Source of the DNA: Leptolinea sp.
Lineage (GTDB): Bacteria; Chloroflexota; Anaerolineae; Anaerolineales; Anaerolineaceae
Direction of reading: 5' to 3'
Assembly (NCBI GenBank): GCA_012798535.1
Contig: JAAZMZ010000015.1
Coordinates: 1-40,556 of the forward strand
Length of the DNA: 40,556 nucleotides
In this document: piece after piece, positions 32,794-40,522 of the stretch
Numbering within the stretch: the first letter of the stretch is position 1
How the letters are laid out: every line of letters starts with the position of its first letter
Position numbers and translations under genes: made by a program
Notes under the pieces: generated by a model
Database searches by the model: none
What the model was told of the DNA's origin: nothing
The model's input: the letters and a program-made list of their open reading frames with translations, nothing else

Positions 32794-33486
32794 ATGCAGA
32801 ATATAGTTGATGGTGTAATAAAAGCATTCCAATTGCTGATACAGGGTGATCCGGAAGTAATCCGGATCACCCTGCTTTCGCTGCAGGTGTCGGGGCTTGC
32901 CACGATCATCAGTCTGTTACTTGGCTTGCCTGTGGGTACATTCCTGGCGTTGGTTAGCTTCCCGGGCAGGCGATTTTTGATCAGTGTGATCAATACCGGC
33001 ATGGCCCTTCCGCCGGTTGTCGTCGGATTGGTGGTATCCATTTTTCTGTGGCGCAGCGGACCTCTGGGAGACCTGCATTTGATCTATACCCCAACGGCGA
33101 TTGTCATCGCCCAGGTGCTTATCGCCTTCCCCATGGCAGCCGGCTTGATAATTAGCGCTCTTCAGCAGCTTGACCCCCGTCTCCGTATTCAAATGCTTGG
33201 ATTGGGCGCATCCAATACGCAAATGGTGCTTGTTCTGTGGAAGGAAGCGCGCCTGCCAATGTTTGCTGCCATCATCGCGGCATTCGGCAGTGTGATCTCC
33301 GAAGTTGGCGCGTCCATGATGGTTGGCGGTAATCTGGAAGGCCATACACGGGTGTTAACAACGGCAATTGTGCTTGAGGCTTCTCGCGGGATTTTCGCGT
33401 CCGCCATTGCGTTGAGTCTGATCTTGATAAGCATCGCCTTTCTGGTCAACCTGGCATTGACTACAATCCAACAACGGAACCGGTAA
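32794..33486 (+). CDS. tupB: Tungstate ABC transporter permease TupB
   Basis: A 230-residue permease with about 6 membrane spans and the BPD_transp_1 loop, here EARLPMFAAIIAAFGSVISE with GASMMVGGNLEGHTRVLTT, typical of TupB. It forms the membrane channel for tungstate. It lies 6 nt after tupA and 1 nt before tupC. Confidence 0.93.
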   Translation: MQNIVDGVIKAFQLLIQGDPEVIRITLLSLQVSGLATIISLLLGLPVGTFLALVSFPGRRFLISVINTGMALPPVVVGLVVSIFLWRSGPLGDLHLIYTPTAIVIAQVLIAFPMAAGLIISALQQLDPRLRIQMLGLGASNTQMVLVLWKEARLPMFAAIIAAFGSVISEVGASMMVGGNLEGHTRVLTTAIVLEASRGIFASAIALSLILISIAFLVNLALTTIQQRNR

Positions 33487-33487
33487 C

Positions 33488-34585
33488 ATGGAAAACCTTC
33501 TGGAAATTCGCGGCCTAGTTTTGAAGGCAGGTAAATCAACCCTCTTGGATTTACCCTCGTTGGATGTGTACAAGAATGAAGTGCTGATCCTTCTGGGGCC
33601 AAACGGCGCCGGGAAGAGCACCCTGTTACGGGCGGCTGCCGGACTGATGAAACCAACATCTGGTTACATCCGCTTCGCCGATGAACCTCAATTAACGGAA
33701 CTTGAGTACCGCCGGAAGGTGAGCACTGTATTTCAATCGCCTTTACTGTTATCAGATACGGTCAGCGGTAATATTGCCACTGGCTTGGCGTTCCGGGGCC
33801 TTTCGAAAAACGAGATACGGGAACGCGTTGATCATTGGATGGACCTGTTGCATATTACTCACCTCCAAAACCGGCGGGCAAAAGTGTTATCGGGCGGAGA
33901 AGCACAACGGGTAAGCCTGGCACGTGCTTTCTGCCTGGAAACTGAACTGATACTGATGGATGAACCCTTCAGTGCGGTAGACGCACCCACTCGCCAGGAA
34001 TTATTGGAAGATCTGCGAAATATCCTCTCCAAAACCAATCAAACCTGCATCTATGTCACACATGATATTGATGAAGCCTTGACGATTGGAGACCGCGTGG
34101 GTGTCATGTTTGCAGGCAACCTGCATCAAGTCGGCCCGGTTCAGAGCACATTTGACCACCCTAAAACACCCGAAGTTGCAGCCTTTATGGGAGTTGGCAA
34201 TATTATTCCAGGTGTAGTTTCCGGAATAAAGGATGATGTGCTGGCAATCCTTTCGGGCGATGTTACCCTGGAAGCAACCGGCCAGCTTCCAGCCGGTTCA
34301 AATGTGTTCATTTGTCTGCGGCCGGAGGATATAACGCTTTATTCCGCTGATGAAGAGATCAGACCATCAACTGCCCGTAACCGGCTTTTATGCCGCATTA
34401 CAGGCATGTTTAATCAAGGTTCGCTCATCCGAATTGAATTGGATGCGGGGATCAACCTGATCGCTCTGGTTACCCGCCCTTCCGTGGAAGAATTGGGATT
34501 GAAAGTTGGCAAAAATGTCTACGCGGTGTTCAAGGCATCTGCCATCCATTTGCTTCCAGCAAGAAGTAAAGGTCCTGTAATTTAA
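33488..34585 (+). CDS. tupC: Tungstate ABC transporter ATP-binding protein TupC
   Basis: A 365-residue ABC ATPase: Walker A GPNGAGKST (about 36-44), signature LSGGEAQRVSLARAF, Walker B LILMDEPFSAVD and the switch His in THDIDEA. The C-terminal 120 residues form a TOBE-like part (GVGNIIPGVVSGIKDD, then FICLRPEDITLY), common in oxyanion importers and possibly binding the oxyanion for feedback. It follows tupB directly and energises tungstate uptake. Confidence 0.93.
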   Translation: MENLLEIRGLVLKAGKSTLLDLPSLDVYKNEVLILLGPNGAGKSTLLRAAAGLMKPTSGYIRFADEPQLTELEYRRKVSTVFQSPLLLSDTVSGNIATGLAFRGLSKNEIRERVDHWMDLLHITHLQNRRAKVLSGGEAQRVSLARAFCLETELILMDEPFSAVDAPTRQELLEDLRNILSKTNQTCIYVTHDIDEALTIGDRVGVMFAGNLHQVGPVQSTFDHPKTPEVAAFMGVGNIIPGVVSGIKDDVLAILSGDVTLEATGQLPAGSNVFICLRPEDITLYSADEEIRPSTARNRLLCRITGMFNQGSLIRIELDAGINLIALVTRPSVEELGLKVGKNVYAVFKASAIHLLPARSKGPVI

Positions 34586-34711
34586 AAACAGTGACATTGT
34601 TCTTGAATTTGCCATGCGCACACAATTTGCACGTATTCGGACTGTATAGGGAGTAAAATTCATTCAATAAAGGTGATCTGTTTTCAAATTTTTGACCTTA
34701 ATGAGTGAAAA

Positions 34712-34972
34712 TTGTCAGATAAGCCTCTTCGATTAAACATTCTTCTTTTTGCTTCATTGAAGGAACGCATGGGCAAAAGCCAGATCGTGGTTCAGATCAA
34801 TGAAGGATGCAGCCTGGCTGATTTCAAGAGTGAATTGTACTCACAGTTTCCTGAACTGAAACCGTTTTCCAACACTCTGATCGTATCGGTCAATCAAGAA
34901 TTTGCTGGCCCTGAACAATGCATCCATTTGGGTGACGAGATCGCCCTGTTTCCCCCTGTCAGCGGTGGATGA
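34712..34972 (+). CDS. moaD: MoaD, molybdopterin synthase small subunit
   Basis: An 86-residue beta-grasp protein: LRLNILLFASLKERMGKSQI at the start and IALFPPVSGG at the end with the required GlyGly. The only in-frame start before the fold is TTG 34712, since an in-frame stop lies just upstream and the ATG at 34701 is out of frame. Its stop overlaps moaA (ATGATGG). With MoaE it forms molybdopterin synthase. Being in the moa operon, it is the general MoaD of the four carriers here. Confidence 0.9.
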   Translation: MSDKPLRLNILLFASLKERMGKSQIVVQINEGCSLADFKSELYSQFPELKPFSNTLIVSVNQEFAGPEQCIHLGDEIALFPPVSGG

Positions 34973-35976
34973 TGGAGATAAGCCAAACCATGCTGATAGA
35001 TCATTTCGGCCGGGCCATAACTTATTTGCGTATTTCGATAACAGACCGCTGTAACCTACGCTGTGCTTACTGCCAGCCGGCTACAGGTCTGTCCTGGATC
35101 CCTGATGACCACCTGTTGAACAAAGATGACTTTGTACACCTGGCGCAGGCCGCCGCGTCTCTGGGTATTACAAAAGTCCGTATCACCGGCGGAGAACCCC
35201 TGGTTCACCCGGATATTCTGGAAATTGTCGAGCGCATTGGTGCCATCCCCGAAATTGACGATCTGAGTCTGACGTCCAACGCTATTTTGCTGCATAAACT
35301 GGCCGAACCTTTGGCAGCTGCCGGGTTGAAACGAGTCAACATTAGCATGGATACCCTGGACCCTGACAAATACCGGCGCGTAACTCGGTTCGGAGACTTT
35401 AATCAGGCCTGGAAGGGCATTCTGGCCGCGGAAAAAGCCGGGCTTTCCCCATTAAAATTAAATACTGTGGTGGTGGGTGGTTTCAATGATGATGAGATCC
35501 CCACCCTTGCACGGCTTTCCATTGACCATCCATGGCACATCCGATTCATCGAATTAATGCCAGTGGCCAATGAACAGGATTGGGGTGACGGCCTGCCTCC
35601 GGTGGATAAACGTTATGTGTCCGTTCAAACCATGCACGAGAAGCTCGCAGACCTGTCGCTGGAACCAGAGGCGACTTCCGCCAATTCAGGTCCGGAGAGG
35701 ATGTTTCGAATCCCCGGCGCCCCCGGCACCGTCGGGTTTATCTCACCTCTTGGAGAACATTTCTGCGCCCGCTGCAATCGGTTGCGCCTAACTGCGGATG
35801 GACGCCTGCGCTCGTGCCTGCTTGTGAACAAGGAAATTTCGATATTTGATGCCATTAAATCCGGCGATGACCTTGAAGCCTTCCTGAAAAAAGCTGTGGA
35901 AGAAAAACCACGCGGGCACGAATTACACGATCACAACTGCCCCGATTCCCGCTGTATGTCACAAATTGGCGGTTAA
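34969..35976 (+). CDS. moaA: GTP 3',8-cyclase MoaA
   Basis: The 335-residue radical SAM enzyme makes 3',8-cyclo-GTP from GTP, the first step of molybdopterin synthesis. The N-terminal cluster motif is CNLRCAYC in TDRCNLRCAYCQP, and the C-terminal substrate cluster is CARCNRLRLTADGRLRSCL. GEPLVHPDI and LTSNAILL are family strands. The double Gly expected at the C-terminus is present (SQIGG). It overlaps moaD by four nt and precedes moaC by 17 nt. Confidence 0.96.
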   Translation: MMEISQTMLIDHFGRAITYLRISITDRCNLRCAYCQPATGLSWIPDDHLLNKDDFVHLAQAAASLGITKVRITGGEPLVHPDILEIVERIGAIPEIDDLSLTSNAILLHKLAEPLAAAGLKRVNISMDTLDPDKYRRVTRFGDFNQAWKGILAAEKAGLSPLKLNTVVVGGFNDDEIPTLARLSIDHPWHIRFIELMPVANEQDWGDGLPPVDKRYVSVQTMHEKLADLSLEPEATSANSGPERMFRIPGAPGTVGFISPLGEHFCARCNRLRLTADGRLRSCLLVNKEISIFDAIKSGDDLEAFLKKAVEEKPRGHELHDHNCPDSRCMSQIGG

Positions 35977-35993
35977 GATAAGAAGGATAATCG

Positions 35994-36482
35994 ATGAGCC
36001 AACAACTCTCGCATATTGATGAATACGGAAACGCCCGTATGGTGGACGTCAGCGAAAAGCCTGATACCAGCCGGACAGCCATCGCCCGGGGTGAAATCCA
36101 CATGAAACCGGAGACTCTGGAATTAATCCGTGCCGGTTTAATGAAAAAAGGGGATGTCCTCACTGTCGCTCAGGTGGCTGGCATTCAGGCTGCCAAACGT
36201 ACTTCCGAACTGATCCCCCTCTGTCATCCCCTACCAATCACAAAAGTTGACATCACCTTCGCGCTGGATGATTCACTTCCCGGGGTGGTCATTACCGCCA
36301 CAACAAAAGTAACCGGTAAAACCGGAGTTGAAATGGAAGCCCTGACAGCCGTTAGCGTGGCAGCCCTGACGATCTATGACATGGCCAAAGCTGTGGAAAA
36401 AACCATGAAGATTCAGAATATCCGCCTGATCGAAAAACACGGTGGGATTTCCGGCGACATTATAAATGAATCATTGGAGTAG
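35994..36482 (+). CDS. moaC: Cyclic pyranopterin monophosphate synthase MoaC
   Basis: A 162-residue MoaC with its landmarks: [57 protein letters not shown] and YDMAKAVEK with the catalytic lysine. It converts the MoaA product to cPMP. Length is normal and the gene abuts moaE without a gap. Confidence 0.96.
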   Translation: MSQQLSHIDEYGNARMVDVSEKPDTSRTAIARGEIHMKPETLELIRAGLMKKGDVLTVAQVAGIQAAKRTSELIPLCHPLPITKVDITFALDDSLPGVVITATTKVTGKTGVEMEALTAVSVAALTIYDMAKAVEKTMKIQNIRLIEKHGGISGDIINESLE

Positions 36483-36950
36483 ATGATGGCTGAGTTTCCA
36501 TTGATCGTATCCATCACAGAAGATGAACTGGACATCAACAGCTTGCTGGAAAAGGTAACCCTGCCATCCACCGGGGCAGCCGCCATTTTTGCCGGAATTG
36601 TTCGGGGAGAGACAGTCCGTGAAAACCGTGACACATCGTTCCTCGTTTATGAAGCGTATAAACCTATGGCGGAAGCGAAGATGAAACAGGTTGCGGATGA
36701 GATCCGCGAACGCTGGCCTTCTGTGGAAGGGATTGTCATAACTCAACGCATCGGCAAATTGATGCCACAAACCCCCACAGTGGTCATTGCTTGCACTGCC
36801 GCCCACCGGGACACCGGCGTTTTCGACGCCGCCCATTACGGCATTGACCGGCTTAAAGAGATCGTCCCAGTATGGAAAAAGGAAGCGGGATCAAACGGAG
36901 AGGAATGGATCGAAGGCCATTACCAGCCTAAAGCGGGGGATGATTTTTAA
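36483..36950 (+). CDS. moaE: Molybdopterin synthase catalytic subunit MoaE
   Basis: A 155-residue MoaE. It shows the GAAAIFAGIVRGETVRENRD region, LVYEAYKPMAEAKM, the IGKLMPQTPTVVIACTAAHR strand and the catalytic-lysine segment VPVWKKEAGS, with the end EEWIEGHYQP. It transfers sulfur from thiocarboxylated MoaD to cPMP. Two ATG codons are adjacent at the start. It ends the moaDACE unit; no mogA/moaB or mobA follows. Confidence 0.95.
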   Translation: MMAEFPLIVSITEDELDINSLLEKVTLPSTGAAAIFAGIVRGETVRENRDTSFLVYEAYKPMAEAKMKQVADEIRERWPSVEGIVITQRIGKLMPQTPTVVIACTAAHRDTGVFDAAHYGIDRLKEIVPVWKKEAGSNGEEWIEGHYQPKAGDDF

Positions 36951-37055
36951 CCAAAAAAATCGGCAATTCACTAACAATTTTTCAAAACAATACTTTCTTC
37001 CAATTTTCTATTAAATGACTAACAGGTTCTATTTCAACCAAGAAATGTAAAGTAC

Positions 37056-37667
37056 TTAATCCAGGTGGCAAGTGTCATTGAATGAAACCAGTCTGTATTG
37101 GTTATTTTGCACCTCAAAGACATTGATGGCGCAAGGTTCCTGACTAATTCGCCAGAAATGGTCTTTCCCTGCCCCCAGAATGGCCAATAATATCATACGG
37201 ATAACAACTGTGTGACTGACTAAAACAAGGTTACTATCTGGATGTTTCTGGCATAACTCCATGATTGAAGCCATTGCCCGCTCTCGAACTTGGGTTAAAC
37301 TTTCCCCACCAGGGATATAAGCCATTTCTGGCATTTCGTACCATACCTTAAGCAGATCAGGCCATTGTCTATTGACCTCTTCAGGTGTCAATCCTTGCCA
37401 TTCACCATAATCAATATCATTCAAACCATCACAAGGGAATACCGGCTGTTTGCAAAATTCCGCAATCTTTACTGCTGTTTGCATAGCTCTTCCCATAGGG
37501 CTGGAGTATATTGCGATTGGTTTCCATTTATTGGAGATTCTTATTCCCGTCTTGGTTGCCTGGTCGATTCCGGTCTGATTTAAAGGAATATTATATCGAC
37601 CACGAAAACGCTCGATTTTGTTCCATTCTGTTTGCCCGTGTCTTACTAAAATTACCTTGACTGTCAT
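37056..37667 (-). CDS. Histidine phosphatase (phosphoglycerate-mutase-like) family protein
   Basis: The 203-residue protein carries the RHG motif LVRHGQTEWN near its start (phospho-histidine), a second active-site region SSPMGRAMQTAVKIAE, the acid segment GEWQGLTPEEV and the second histidine in LVSHTVVIRMI. These define a cofactor-independent-type histidine phosphatase such as CobC/PhoE/GpmB. The substrate could be alpha-ribazole phosphate, a sugar phosphate or another phosphate ester; nothing here decides. ATG 37667 follows CGGAGA. It is a single gene between the moa operon and the fluoride riboswitch. Confidence 0.92.
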   Translation of the reverse strand: MTVKVILVRHGQTEWNKIERFRGRYNIPLNQTGIDQATKTGIRISNKWKPIAIYSSPMGRAMQTAVKIAEFCKQPVFPCDGLNDIDYGEWQGLTPEEVNRQWPDLLKVWYEMPEMAYIPGGESLTQVRERAMASIMELCQKHPDSNLVLVSHTVVIRMILLAILGAGKDHFWRISQEPCAINVFEVQNNQYRLVSFNDTCHLD

Positions 37668-38070
37668 GAGTGTCTCCGTTTCAAATCACATGGATAATCT
37701 TCATGCGCAAAATGCTTTTTCAAAATCATTAAAACATTAAAAACTTTTTAAGTAGCAAAAAACATGAGACCAGATGGTTCATTATTTGAACTCAATATTT
37801 GTGAATGATTTTTTCCAGCATACAATTCAGGGAAGTAGTATCTACCACAATGAAGTGTTTTTTATTAGAGCACAACATTCATAGGTCCTCCAGATAAATA
37901 AAAAACTCTATACAGACATTTAAGAGTGTATAGAGACTATCAGCCGATAATGGCGATTTGATAAATTTTCAGCGAGTCTCATCGCTAGCTTGATTATATG
38001 CGGCAAATTAGTCACAGTCAACAGAATAAATACCAAAAAGAAAAAAGATGGATTTATGATAAAATACGGT
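37668..38070. other. Intergenic stretch between histidine phosphatase and riboswitch
   Basis: About 400 AT-rich nt with no protein-coding frame worth naming. It holds the phosphatase promoter region, the minus-strand terminator at 37906-37936, and possible -10 boxes TATGAT (38055-38060) or TAAAAT (38060-38065) just ahead of the riboswitch. Confidence 0.5.
37906..37936 (-). terminator. Minus-strand terminator-like hairpin without an obvious gene
   Basis: On the minus strand CTCTATACA and TGTATAGAG (arms at 37927-37935 and 37906-37914 in plus coordinates) form a 9-bp stem directly followed by TTTTTTATTT. The structure is a standard intrinsic terminator, but no minus-strand gene ends here. The next minus-strand gene upstream lies beyond 39768, past an oppositely oriented gene. 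Confidence 0.65.
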
Positions 38071-38118
38071 TGGTGATGAGGCTCACCGTAACCGTCTCTT
38101 GACTGATAGCCCCTACTG
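38071..38118 (+). ncRNA. Fluoride riboswitch (crcB motif) aptamer
   Basis: The sequence matches the fluoride aptamer element by element. Stem P1 is GGTG...CACC (38072-38075 with 38084-38087), enclosing the 8-nt loop ATGAGGCT. TAACCG is the conserved AAC linker, GTC-TCTT-GAC a short second hairpin, and CTGAT plus the pseudoknot strand AGCCCCTACTG follow. In the Thermotoga aptamer the same positions read GATGAGGCC, AAACTG, CTGATGG and CCTCTACTG. Loop GGCT (38080-38083) can pair with AGCC (38108-38111) to form the pseudoknot around fluoride. A terminator using the same 3' strand follows, so fluoride should switch expression on. Confidence 0.92.
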
Positions 38119-38145
38119 GAGATTTTTTCGGTAGAGGCTTTTTAT
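38108..38145 (+). terminator. Expression-platform terminator of the fluoride riboswitch
   Basis: AGCCCCTACTG (38108-38118) can pair with CGGTAGAGGCT (38129-38139), with one C-A mismatch and one T-G wobble, followed by TTTTTATTT. Its 5' half is exactly the pseudoknot and 3' conserved strand of the aptamer, so terminator and fluoride-bound aptamer exclude each other. Confidence 0.85.
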
Positions 38146-38285
38146 TTAAACCACTATGGAATTTAACAGGTTCTTGGTAACCCAACTAGACTGGCATTCT
38201 TGCAATGTTTTCTGGCTACTTGAAATCTCTATGATAGATTTTACTAATTCGGAACACATAGTAGTTGAAGAGAAACTGGGAACCT

Positions 38286-39743
38286 ATGACGAAAAATACA
38301 GTAATTGAAATCGAAATGAGTCAACCTGGACGACCTACAGGACAATATTATTCCACGGAACACAATCAACTACGGCTTTTGAAAATACTATATCCGGAAA
38401 TGATATTGCCTTTTGATATTGGATTTCTCCCTAATACAATTACTTCTCAGGGGAATCCATTGCAGGTTATTCTCTTGGGAGATACCTCTCACCCTCCTCA
38501 CACCCAGATATCTGCCCGCCTGTTAGGTGGAATTCAAACCGATGGAACCGTTCCCTTTCTACTAGCTGTATCCGATTCTGACGACCGCTTTTCATCCGTT
38601 TTTTCGTTGGATGATCTCTCAGTTACACAACGTTTAGAAATAGGTCAATACTTACAGCCAACATTGGAATATGACTTGACCTGGTTGAATGTGGACGTCG
38701 TGAACCCTTTGATAAAGGAAGCTTTACGAAAATATCGTTTGATAAAAGTTGAAGGTTACCAGCCGGTCTCTAAACCCTCCTGGAAACCTGGTAGCTCACA
38801 AAATCACATAACCAGTTACAACGAAACCGAACATTACACACCCGCTGAATATACTTTCTTTCAACTCCCGTATCACATCCAATACTATGTTAGTGAGAAT
38901 CTGGCTGATGATGAGCGTATACTCTATGCCCTTCGCCGCCCGGCCATGCGAAGTTGCAAACATCGAACCTGGTTGGGAAAAGAAAAAATCAATGAAGGCG
39001 TATTGATTCTTACTACCCAACGTTTGATCCACCTCGTGGAGATGGTTCCATTGGGAGATAGCGGAGTCCGCTATGGCTTCAATGCAAAATTGGGGCCGTT
39101 AGAACGTTTATCAGACATCAAAACTGATTTATTTGGTGACGAGGTTATGCTGCTTCAAACCACCTGGGAGGCCAATGAAGGTACGGAGGTTCTTGAATGG
39201 GAGACTCCTTTATATACTCGTTCTTCCCTATTAGAATTGATAAGTATTCTGGAGAACTTTTTACCTAAAAATATTAACCCATTGACTTTACGTCGTGCTG
39301 TTATTTCCCATCCAACTGAACTTCCAGCTCTTATTGATCCCGCCAGTAACAATCCCCAATTAGAAGATTCTGTCATTCAACACTTTACTGAAACCCTGCA
39401 TGAGATACTTAATCCAAACGAGAACGCCCATTCCTGGGCATTATGGCCATCTTGGTATGAGAACAAAGGTCTTCCTCAGGTTTTAATTGTGACCGACAAT
39501 CGTCTGCTCATTATTTCGTATTCTGAAACGGAAAAAGATTGCGTACAGGAGTTCCTTCTTAAAAATATAGCTACATTGGAATATGCAGGATCCATATTAC
39601 ACTCGCATATTAGTTTTAACATCAAAGAAGGGGGAATTTCCCTTCATATCGAGTTGAGTTTCCCTTATCCGGCAGAGGGAGCGTTTCACAAATGTTTTGA
39701 AGCCATGCGCCGTTGTATGGCGGTGTTGCCTTTAATTAGTTAG
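38286..39743 (+). CDS. Unrecognised 485-residue protein with two PH-like segments, downstream of a fluoride riboswitch
   Basis: I do not recognise the full-length protein. It has no signal peptide or membrane helix. The first 200 residues are of unknown fold. Residues about 205-325 (DERILYALRRPAMRSC, INEGVLILTTQRLIHLVEMV, KLGPLERLSDIKTDLFGDEV) and 385-485 (LPQVLIVTDNRLLIISYSET, LLKNIATLEYAGSILHSHIS) both show the strand pattern of bacterial PH-like (YokE-type) domains, where a protein is scored as 'anything that makes a line then a turn'-like LTxxRLI motifs. ATG 38286 is chosen over TTG 38265; neither has a strong ribosome-binding site. It is the first gene after the fluoride riboswitch terminator (141 nt), so it may respond to fluoride. 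The fluoride role is purely inferred. Confidence 0.75.
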   Translation: MTKNTVIEIEMSQPGRPTGQYYSTEHNQLRLLKILYPEMILPFDIGFLPNTITSQGNPLQVILLGDTSHPPHTQISARLLGGIQTDGTVPFLLAVSDSDDRFSSVFSLDDLSVTQRLEIGQYLQPTLEYDLTWLNVDVVNPLIKEALRKYRLIKVEGYQPVSKPSWKPGSSQNHITSYNETEHYTPAEYTFFQLPYHIQYYVSENLADDERILYALRRPAMRSCKHRTWLGKEKINEGVLILTTQRLIHLVEMVPLGDSGVRYGFNAKLGPLERLSDIKTDLFGDEVMLLQTTWEANEGTEVLEWETPLYTRSSLLELISILENFLPKNINPLTLRRAVISHPTELPALIDPASNNPQLEDSVIQHFTETLHEILNPNENAHSWALWPSWYENKGLPQVLIVTDNRLLIISYSETEKDCVQEFLLKNIATLEYAGSILHSHISFNIKEGGISLHIELSFPYPAEGAFHKCFEAMRRCMAVLPLIS

Positions 39744-39767
39744 GTCGCAACATTCACTAGTTTTTTT

Positions 39768-39920
39768 CTAACTGGAAGTGCCAGCCCGATTCAGGATAGT
39801 CTGGTATTCGGTCTCCGTCAACAACTTCATGGAATGTGGGAAGGAAATTTCGCCTTCTTCCCGCCGGGGAATCATTGCTTTGATAATGCTATTACCCGCA
39901 TCCAATACAATAACGCTCAT
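39768..39920 (-). pseudogene. ParM/StbA-like actin-family ATPase, truncated to its first 50 residues
   Basis: ATG 39920 has a perfect AGGAGG five nt upstream and opens VIVLDAGNSIIKAMIPRREE, the phosphate-1 loop of actin-like plasmid segregation proteins, continuing ISFPHSMKLLTETEYQTIL. The frame stops after 50 residues, whereas ParM proteins are around 320 residues. The remainder is absent: the neighbouring gene at 38286-39743 begins 24 nt away. It is thus a truncated copy, probably left from a plasmid-like or integrative element. Confidence 0.55.
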
Positions 39921-40301
39921 TTCTACCTCCTGTGAATCGTCTTTCTTAGAGAGAAAAGCCAATGTGTATACATTCTTAAACGGTTGATGTATACAAACGT
40001 AAACATTCAGCACAAAAAAAGAAGATTCGGCCCATTGTGGAGGGATTGGAGTTCTTTTTGATCCCCATCGCCGGTCGCTTATGGTGCGAATGGTGTCAAG
40101 ATAATACACAAGGGAATCAAACAGGATCAGCCAGTTTTGACCCACACGAACACCAACCAGCTTTCCATTTCGCAGAAGCCGCCGAAGGTACTGATAGTTG
40201 TAGCCTGTGATCTGCGATGCTGCAGCTACAGTCAGATATTGATCTGAGAGAACCCCGTCAATTTTTGGGTAATTTGCATCAGGTTTATTTAAATCGAACA
40301 T
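39768..40301 (-). CDS. Excisionase-type HTH protein reading through into a ParM-like fragment
   Basis: Residues about 18-70 (QYLTVAAASQITGYNYQYLR, then RNGKLVGVRVGQNWLILFDS) are a MerR/excisionase-type HTH_17 domain, used by small element-encoded DNA-binding proteins. After residue 80 the sequence loses protein character. It then runs in frame into a separate-looking start (MSVIVLDAGNSIIKAMI) that resembles the beginning of a ParM/StbA actin-like ATPase. The open frame therefore is probably two former genes joined by loss of a stop. ATG 40301 is preferred over TTG 40310. It lies beside a duplicated tRNA end and looks like mobile-element debris. Confidence 0.6.
   Translation of the reverse strand: MFDLNKPDANYPKIDGVLSDQYLTVAAASQITGYNYQYLRRLLRNGKLVGVRVGQNWLILFDSLVYYLDTIRTISDRRWGSKRTPIPPQWAESSFFVLNVYVCIHQPFKNVYTLAFLSKKDDSQEVEMSVIVLDAGNSIIKAMIPRREEGEISFPHSMKLLTETEYQTILNRAGTSS
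39965..39995. repeat. Paired TGTATACA palindromes upstream of the ParM-like start
   Basis: TGTATACA occurs at 39965-39972 and again at 39988-39995, 23 nt apart, about two helical turns. A degenerate third relative follows. They lie 45-75 nt before the ParM-like ATG, where an operator or centromere-type repeat would be expected. Confidence 0.5.
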
Positions 40302-40418
40302 CCCGACCAACCTTTTCTAATTTGACCGGAAGTTCATTTAGTAGGCCTCGTTGATCGAAGCGCACCAATTCCATGAATTGTTTCGGGGTAGAAAGTTGTT
40401 CGGGACAAGTCCGTTTTA

Positions 40419-40450
40419 GTGCCCCCAAGGGGACTCGAACCCCTGTTTTA
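40419..40450 (-). repeat. Duplicate of a tRNA 3' end (attachment-site-like)
   Basis: These 32 nt are identical to 40525-40556. On the minus strand they read as a T-arm (AGGGG-TTCGAGT-CCCCT) and the 3' acceptor strand TGGGGGC plus discriminator A. No matching 5' acceptor strand GCCCCCA is found upstream at the right distance, and identity stops at the CCA, so this is a fragment and not a gene. Confidence 0.75.
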
Positions 40451-40522
40451 ACCGCCTGCACCTCGATGGTGTGAAGAAGGGCTGCCAGAATCAAAAATCC
40501 GTCAATCAGACGGATTTCTCTA

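Noticed and set aside
31810..34585. Interpretation of the ABC importer as modABC or a phosphate/sulfate importer
   Set aside because: The binding protein has the TTSSTRDSGLLD signature of TupA, and the neighbours are tungsten-enzyme genes.
34586..34711. Possible Moco or tungsten-cofactor riboswitch before moaD
   Set aside because: The 126-nt gap shows no convincing conserved fold or matching stem pattern by eye.
38156..38308. 50-codon frame right after the fluoride riboswitch terminator, considered as a CrcB remnant or leader peptide
   Set aside because: No CrcB-like residues or membrane segment, no ribosome-binding site, and it overlaps the start of the next gene in another frame.
40285..40494. 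69-codon minus-strand frame containing KTGVRVPLGAL
   Set aside because: That segment is the translation of a tRNA T-arm and acceptor strand, a common false gene call.
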